Source of the DNA: Zygnema cylindricum
Taxonomy: Eukaryota; Streptophyta; Zygnematophyceae; Zygnematales; Zygnemataceae
Assembly: GCA_037447655.1 (NCBI GenBank)
Contig: JBBHKE010002528.1
Location: 103,618-167,617 of the forward strand
DNA: 64,000 bases
Reading direction: 5' to 3'
Shown here: one piece after another, positions 59,101-64,000 of the stretch
How positions within the stretch are numbered: position 1 is the first letter of the stretch
Layout of the letters: each line of letters opens with the position of its first letter
Program-made: the position numbers and the translations under genes
The notes under the pieces: generated by a model
Told to the model about the DNA's origin: nothing
Seen by the model: only the letters and a program-made list of their open reading frames with translations
The model's database searches: none

Positions 59101-60514
59101 GGAAACTTTTTTTCAGGCGACATGGAGCACGAAATGTGCCATGGCGGTTCTCGACACGAGATTGCCACGTGGCACTCTTTTACGGGACTGTGAGGAAATG
59201 AGAGACCCATTTGGATCCGGTTCTCTTTTAAACGAGGGAGAGGCTGATATTGTGACGAGTCACATTGTACATTTAATAAACGCAGGTAAAATCCTAAGGG
59301 AGAATTGTAAGGTTTCTAAAGGTTTCAAGGGCTTTTTTTTAGTGGAAGTCTTTCTTCAGTTCCGATGACGTTTTAGATTTTTTAGAGTTTTGAATGCAAT
59401 TCCCCTCCCTCCCTCCCTCCCTCCCTCCCTCAACTCCAGGTCGCTCTGTTTCTTTTGTGGTGTGATTGCCAGTGTTGCTCCCTCGTCAATCGTGGTGGAA
59501 GAATTAAAAGCTCTTCTTTCTCTCCTTCTCTCTCTCCCTCCCTCCCTCCCTCCCTCCCTCCCGCCCTCCCTCAACTCAAGGTCGTCGTATTTCTTTTTGT
59601 TGTGACTGCCAGGTGTCGCTCCCTCGTCCATTGTAGTACAGTCGCCCTATTTGGCGCAAGTACAGCTCATTCAGAGCCGATTGGAGGACGTGCCGGGGAC
59701 CAATGGGGTGGAAGTAGCCTCGATCGACGCTTTTCAGGGGAGGGAGGCCGAAGCGGTGGTCATTTCTATGGTAGGTTGGAGGGAGGGAGAGGGAGAGGGA
59801 GAGGGAGAGGGGGAAGCGAGAGAGGGGGAGGGGGAGTAAGGGAAGGATAGGGCGGGCAAGAAGCTTAGGGAGGGGGAGGGGGAGAAAGAGGATAGGGAAA
59901 GGAAGGATAGTGAAGGGGTGGGAGGAGGGAAGGAGAGGGAGGGAAGAGGTTAGGGAGATGGAGGGGGAGGATAGGGAGTGAAGGGGGAGGATAGGGAGTG
60001 AAGGGGGAGGATAGGGAGGGAGGGGGATGACAGGGAAGGGGAGGGGAAGTGGAGTATATGAAGGGGAAGGGGGAGGAAAGAGAGGGGGGAGGGAGAGGTG
60101 AAGGATATGGTGGAGTGTGAGTCAAGCTCCTTAACTTCTGCATCCAGCCCCATTTTGATGCAAAATGGCACTTCTTATAATTTGTTTTTGATTTCGTTCT
60201 GTTTCTTTCTTTTATTGTATGTTTTTGGGGTTTTCTAGGTAAGGTCAAATTCGATGGGAAGTGTTGGGTTTCTCGGAGACCGAAGGAGAATGAATGTCGC
60301 GGTGACTCGTGCCAAATGTCACGTCGCAATTGTGTGTGATTCGACGACAATAAGTCAAAACTTGTTTTTACGACGACTTTTACACCATGTGAGAAACAAT
60401 GTTCACGGAGAAATACGATGTGCCGAATCCTATACCAATTTCTTGCCGACTGCCTCGACTAAAGTGGAGAGAGAAGGAGCCCAAGCCTCAAAAAGTCTCG
60501 AATTTGTGTCGTAA
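50189..60514 (+). CDS. UPF1/SMUBP2-like superfamily 1 helicase, probably plastid-targeted
   Basis: Eleven exons: 50189-51282, 51491-51672, 52362-52739, 53410-53699, 54468-55055, 55759-55947, 56678-56803, 58289-58552, 59117-59285, 59613-59770, 60239-60514. All introns are GT-AG and the joined frame is open for 1237 aa. Domain order follows the plant family typified by Arabidopsis At5g35970: NPLGRKILGKAVVRW, then STGLGGSHLV, GDPSFAKLFGKHLRVDRI, Walker A GPPGTGKT at ~774-781, Walker B DEAG at ~933-936, GDTCQLAP at ~957, QYRMHEAIA at ~999, SIDAFQGREAEAVVIS and VGFLGDRRRMNVAVTRAK. The N-terminus is Ser/Arg-rich, like a transit peptide, then low in complexity (Lys/Glu-rich). The protein is ~280 aa longer than the usual ~960, from this N-terminal region and a Ser/Thr/His insert before Walker A (ETHETHEIHETHK). 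Substrate is unknown; by family an ATP-driven RNA or DNA helicase. Confidence 0.93.
51288..51460 (+). repeat. Pyrimidine tract filling helicase intron 1
   Basis: The 208-bp intron (51283-51490) is mostly CTCTCC repeats on the sense strand, from shortly after the donor almost to the acceptor. It could act as a very long polypyrimidine tract. Confidence 0.85.
51700..52080 (+). repeat. Degenerate tandem array in helicase intron 2
   Basis: A unit near TTCGAGGTTCTATTTATTTG, about 25-35 bp, recurs roughly a dozen times with heavy divergence. Visible copies include TTCGAGGTTTAGGGTTTTTG and TTCGAGGTTCCGGGTTTTTG. Confidence 0.75.
55056..55540 (+). repeat. Purine then pyrimidine tracts in helicase intron 5
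   Basis: GGGAGAGG repeats run from the donor to about 55150 (more scattered to 55330); a C-run starts at about 55467 and is followed by CTCCCTC repeats to about 55534. The acceptor at 55758 is preceded by another CTCCCTC tract. The tracts are mutually complementary. Confidence 0.8.
56805..57170 (+). repeat. Degenerate tandem array at the start of helicase intron 7
   Basis: A unit near CAGATACAGACAAAACTCTC then AACACTTTTT, about 33-36 bp, recurs about ten times. It begins within a few bases of the exon 7 donor (CTG|GTGAGTCAG). Confidence 0.8.
57180..57335. mobile_element. Decayed hAT-like end in helicase intron 7
   Basis: GCCGATAATCGATGTG, GATAATTCGCGATATATTGG and GATATATCGAATAAAG resemble the CGATATATCG-rich subterminal regions of the element at 40766-41609. 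No clean terminus or target duplication is visible. Confidence 0.4.
58575..59080 (+). repeat. Degenerate tandem array in helicase intron 8
   Basis: A short unit near AAACTTGTCAAACTAAAA (about 14-20 bp) recurs for roughly 500 bp and occupies nearly the whole intron between exons 8 and 9. Confidence 0.75.
59402..59645 (+). repeat. 141-bp tandem duplication copying the start of helicase exon 10
   Basis: CCCTCCCTCAACTC occurs near 59424 and near 59565, each followed by a T-rich stretch, TGAYTGCCAG and YGCTCCCTCGTC. The downstream copy is the real exon 10 acceptor and first codons. In the upstream copy one G after the AG is missing and the sequence diverges after about 30 exon-like bases. Confidence 0.8.
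59771..60115 (+). repeat. Purine tract in helicase intron 10
   Basis: GGGAGAGG and GGGGGAGGATAGGGAG repeats start right at the exon 10 donor (ATG|GTAGGT) and fill about three quarters of the 468-bp intron, including a 19-bp unit repeated around 59965-60015. Confidence 0.85.
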
Positions 60515-61959
60515 ATGTACAAATGATTGATGAGTGAGAAGAAATCCCTATTGGAACCCTATTGGTGTCCTATTGATTATTTTTTGGGATGTTCCAAACT
60601 CTATCCAATTATCCAATTATACTGATGAAGCAAGTCATTGGCAATCTCCCGTTTAAGTTGTTGAAAGGAATCTCCTGTTCTTTCAATGTTTGGAAGGACC
60701 TTTTTGAGGTCTTTGGGGCTTAATATCTACACCAACGGTAAAATAACGGTTTCCCTTTCCTACAAAATAGAGGTGTGATTTCTTACTTTGTTATTTAGGG
60801 AAGTTTTTGCCGTGAAATGGCTTTCCTTAGTAGAGTGATATGATTTCCCAATAAAAGACATGTATGGCGATAGTAGGTAGTTCGAAGTTTTAGGGTTTTT
60901 AGGACGTTTTCTCGGTCATTTTTTTGAAGCTTCCGGAAGTCGTCGATGTTTAAAGTTGTCGTAAGACAGATTTTTCTTTTTTTATTTGCTTGATGTTATC
61001 TATTTCTCTCTCTTTACAATCCCTTGGATTAATTTGTGTTAGGGGATTGACGTTTTCTTGTAGTTTTCATTGTTTGGGACATGAAACTAAAGATATTTCG
61101 AGTAATATCTATTTTGGTTACGTTCATTTAGGATTTTTTTGACCCCGGGTTTCTGGCAGCTTAGATGAATATATTATTTTTTAGACGCTAAAAGTAGATC
61201 CCAAGGTTTGTGGAACACATGACCTTGACTAGAGACTTATTGTAGTTATACCTTATATCTACCTTTTCATTCCCATCTTAGTTGTTTTTGGTTTTTTTTA
61301 TTTTAAAAGAGGTTTTGAAGTTAGGGTGGACTTAGGTTCTCTAGTCCACTTTTTTATTTTAGCCTTTTGTTCATGGGTGGGTATGATAATGGTTTGTAAC
61401 AAACCATCTTTATGATTTGTGTTCAATTATTTTTAAACATATCCATGATTTTAATTTTTATGGGTTGTATTGAAGCTTTTTCTTGAAGCTTTTTCTTAAC
61501 ATTTTTGGTGATGATGGGTTCGACTGTGTTTGTTTCGTTGAAGAGTTTGTTAATGTTTTTTGTGTACATCTAATTATTTCTACGCGATTAAAGTGGATGT
61601 CAATAACAAAGTATTGAATATACTTTATCTATGCTAATGCAAGGACAACTTGTTTGGATTCCGCTCATCGAAAACCAGATCTTTGATTTTTGCTTGATTT
61701 ATGTGATTTACATTCGCACTGCTTTGATTATAAATGAGAAAAAATGCGGACCACTGGCTCTTCTTGGGCCCTCCCTGTTGCCCTTTTTCTTGTGCTTCTT
61801 CGGGTTTTGTTAGGGCTTTTAGCTTATGCAATTTGCCGTTGAAACCTTTAGAAAAAATAGGTTTTGTTTTTAAAAGCGTCGTATTGCTGATGCGAGAGCC
61901 AAATGTTATATCAACAAAGATCGATTCTTTCCTCGATTTTGAATGTACTAAATAGAATA
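60515..61959. other. Gene-free interval 3' of the helicase
   Basis: Probably the helicase 3' UTR followed by AT-rich spacer. No recognisable domains in the short frames (for example 61631-61813) and no clear repeat. Confidence 0.45.
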
Positions 61960-62098
61960 TGTCTGTCCGATTTTCGTTTGGGGACCGCCAGTCAGAAATT
62001 ACAAAACTTACCTTTCAATCTCAACCGTCGGTGTGCACGGCGAAAAGGTATTATAAGTGGCAAAAAAGAAAACAACACTAATAGCGGTACATGGTGTA
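61960..62098. mobile_element. Truncated MITE (right half)
   Basis: Ends CACTAATAGCGGTACATGGTG-TA and contains ACCTTTCAATCTCAACCGTC, as in the copies at 37745 (reversed) and 62211. No left end is visible. Confidence 0.5.
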
Positions 62099-62208
62099 CC
62101 GTAACTGCGAGTTCAATTTTTTAACGTATGTAAAGAAAAATAAAAAAAGACGGTTGATTATCATGTCGTGCCGGGAGATATAGAATCGCTGCAGCTTACC
62201 AGTGTCCG

Positions 62209-62428
62209 TACACATTACATCGCTACAAGCGTTAATAACATTTTCGCCCCTGAAAACATATTTTCTTCGTACACATTTGTCCAATTTCCAATTTAAGATC
62301 ACCAATCGTAAGCTGAGACTCTTACCTTTCAATCTCGACCGTCAGATCTAAAATCCGACATATGAGTACGGAGAAAAGATGTTTTAAGAGACGACAAAAA
62401 CATTAAACTAATAGCGATTCAAAGTGTC
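62209..62428. mobile_element. MITE, decayed ends
   Basis: Left end TA-CACATTACATCGCTACAAGC, right end AACTAATAGCGATTCAAAGTG. Internal ACCTTTCAATCTCGACCGTC and AGATGTTTTAAGAG match the other copies. About 220 bp. Confidence 0.6.
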
Positions 62429-63841
62429 CTACATACGTTTACAACCTCATCCGTACACAGATATATCGGGCCGTGACGTGGCACGATACGCATCTCTATG
62501 TGAGGTTGTTAAAAGAAAAACGACCAAATCTGACCGTTAAGATTTATCATCTAAAGAATCTGAATCTTCAAATAGGGAGGAAGTCACGTGCGACGCCGGC
62601 TTTTTCTATAATGATTGATAAACTTGAAGCGCGACATTGCTGGTATTCCGTACTCCTGGTCCGTACCAGGAAGCATTTTGATATTCGCACCTTTTATGTC
62701 GTTCACGATTTTCGAACATCGCATTGCGTCTGTCGATCGATTCTATGTTGGAAAATTGACATCGTCCGATGGAGAGCTTTCGATGTACACGTGTCAATAA
62801 ATAGGGAGACGATATTATTTCCGAAACCGCGATAGTAAAATAACGTACAGGATTCTGTAATTCCTTACACAGCCAGTCAGCTGCTTTGATGGCGTCAGCA
62901 TCAAATTTGTCAGCTGCAGAATGTACTGTCACTCCCGAAAGGACGTCGAGATTTGACACGTGTCATACTGTTGCGGTACCTAAATCAGTAAATCTCCAAA
63001 GGATCTAGCACCGACATTGCTGACTGAACCAGGATCATGACAGACGCGAAACCGACAAGCTATTTAAGCAAAATAACTGGAACATAGAAATATTTTAGGG
63101 TTTTTTAGGGTTACTGACCAAAATCTGCCCGGACTTCTTCCAGACTTCTGCATCCAAAATTCAAATTGTTTCGTGGCTGGAAAATGGAATTTGAAAATTT
63201 CAGATTTGGACGGTGAGTCCATAAAATCCTGGACCAATCAGAAGACAGATAACTCCAGAAACGTTCCAGATTCCGCCTAATCTTTAAAGCCAAGAGTCCT
63301 ACCGTACACCCGCCCATAGAGAATCCTTTTCTGGAGTCTGGACAGACAAAAGTCAAGCAAAGTCGCGGAAGTTCTCAAACAAAACCTTTTATCCCTTTGA
63401 TGGCCGTCGTCTTCTAGCCAATCAGAATGCCACGTAAGCAGACTCGACAGATCGTCGACGTGTCTTGAGCTCCGTCGTTTTCGAGGTCCAGCCGCCAAAT
63501 CCGGAATATCTCATGTTCCAAAAGTATGGACATTTCGTACGGAGATCACACAAAATCAGCAGACGAGAAGAAATTTCATGCGGCAATTTCGTGCGGCCAC
63601 CTGAAAATTTCCATTACAGTACTGTACGGTCACGAAACTTTCGTTCCAAGTCTTCGCACAAAGTGTTCGCACGTGTTAGAAAGTGCGACCTGCGAAGGTG
63701 ACTGCGCACTGGTGCAGTACGATCGTAAAAGCTGACCGTAAAATACTAAAATTGTATTGTTTACGAATTAATCGTACTTTATGTTCTGAAATAATCAGCA
63801 CGCTTGTATTCTACACCGCGAATCGTAATTAGAGTAAATTA
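62429..63841. other. Gene-free interval
   Basis: No supported gene. Several ACACGTGTCA-type motifs occur here (about 62785 and 62957). At 63811 a short TA-CACCGCGAATCGTAATTAG resembles a single MITE end. Confidence 0.4.
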
Positions 63842-64000
63842 CTAGTGTTGTGTATCGGTAAAAAACTTATCGTGATAACACCGATACCGATAGTTATCGG
63901 TTATCGAACGGTCAGAGGTTCCGATATATCGGTCTGAGACCAACAAATTCCATATCGGCGATAACTTAAAAAATATATAGTATGCATACAATAGTACTTT
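63842..64000. mobile_element. hAT-like element end, copy 3, cut by the window edge
   Basis: TAGTGTTGTGTATCGGTAAA followed by CGATACCGATAGTTATCGG, TCCGATATATCGGTC and TGAGACCAAC parallels the end of the element at 40766-41609. It runs off the window. Confidence 0.6.

Noticed and set aside
1-64000. tRNA, rRNA, snRNA or CRISPR features
   Set aside because: I scanned for T-loop-like GTTCRANYC contexts and for regular direct repeats with unique spacers and found nothing convincing. A tRNA or covariance-model scan would be decisive.

Overview
This is nuclear DNA from a green plant, most likely a non-seed land plant or close streptophyte relative. I cannot name the species. The reasons: all five protein-coding loci have spliceosomal introns; the carbamoyl-phosphate synthase large subunit has an N-terminal extension like a plastid transit peptide; the helicase is of a type known from plant chloroplasts; the LRR protein is of the plant-specific type; TTTAGGG-like motifs occur; and the rest is packed with plant-type DNA transposons.

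Layout. 1-7.35 kb: diverged, nested DNA transposons, no genes. 7.35-13.1 kb: a two-exon LRR protein gene on + (8385-10883) with flanking non-coding sequence. 13.1-24.1 kb: a complete 16-exon CARB gene on -, 1214 aa. 24.1-27.2 kb: spacer with a GA tract and a MITE. 27.2-32.25 kb: a complete 8-exon eIF2-gamma gene on -, 461 aa. 32.25-42.87 kb: repeat-rich desert with minisatellites, a foldback transposon that carries a nested MITE, and a hAT-like element with target-site duplications. 42.88-47.0 kb: a two-exon gene on + for an unrecognised 1178-aa protein with a long acidic tract. 47.0-49.8 kb: CT tracts, a hAT end and a 97-N gap. 49.8-60.5 kb: a CACGTG-rich upstream region followed by a complete 11-exon UPF1/SMUBP2-type helicase gene on +, 1237 aa. 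60.5-64 kb: non-coding sequence, more MITEs and another hAT end.

The genes are independent housekeeping or signalling loci and not a cluster: pyrimidine/arginine precursor synthesis, translation initiation, a probable plastid nucleic-acid helicase, a cell-surface LRR protein and one protein of unknown role. Exon boundaries were placed by hand. They use GT-AG ends, keep the reading frame, and follow the known protein families where there is one. The three conserved genes each give an open frame from start to stop.

The most interesting signals are in the non-coding sequence. They include TA-inserting MITEs that landed at or next to splice donors of both CARB and eIF2-gamma, a palindromic transposon whose unbroken arm preserves the empty site of a MITE found in the other arm, same-orientation GCCACGTGTC motifs before the helicase ATG, a 141-bp duplication that copies the start of helicase exon 10, and helicase introns that each hold their own degenerate tandem repeat. 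I see no CRISPR array, prokaryotic operon or clearly new enzymatic system; the best candidate for undescribed protein biology is the 1178-aa protein.
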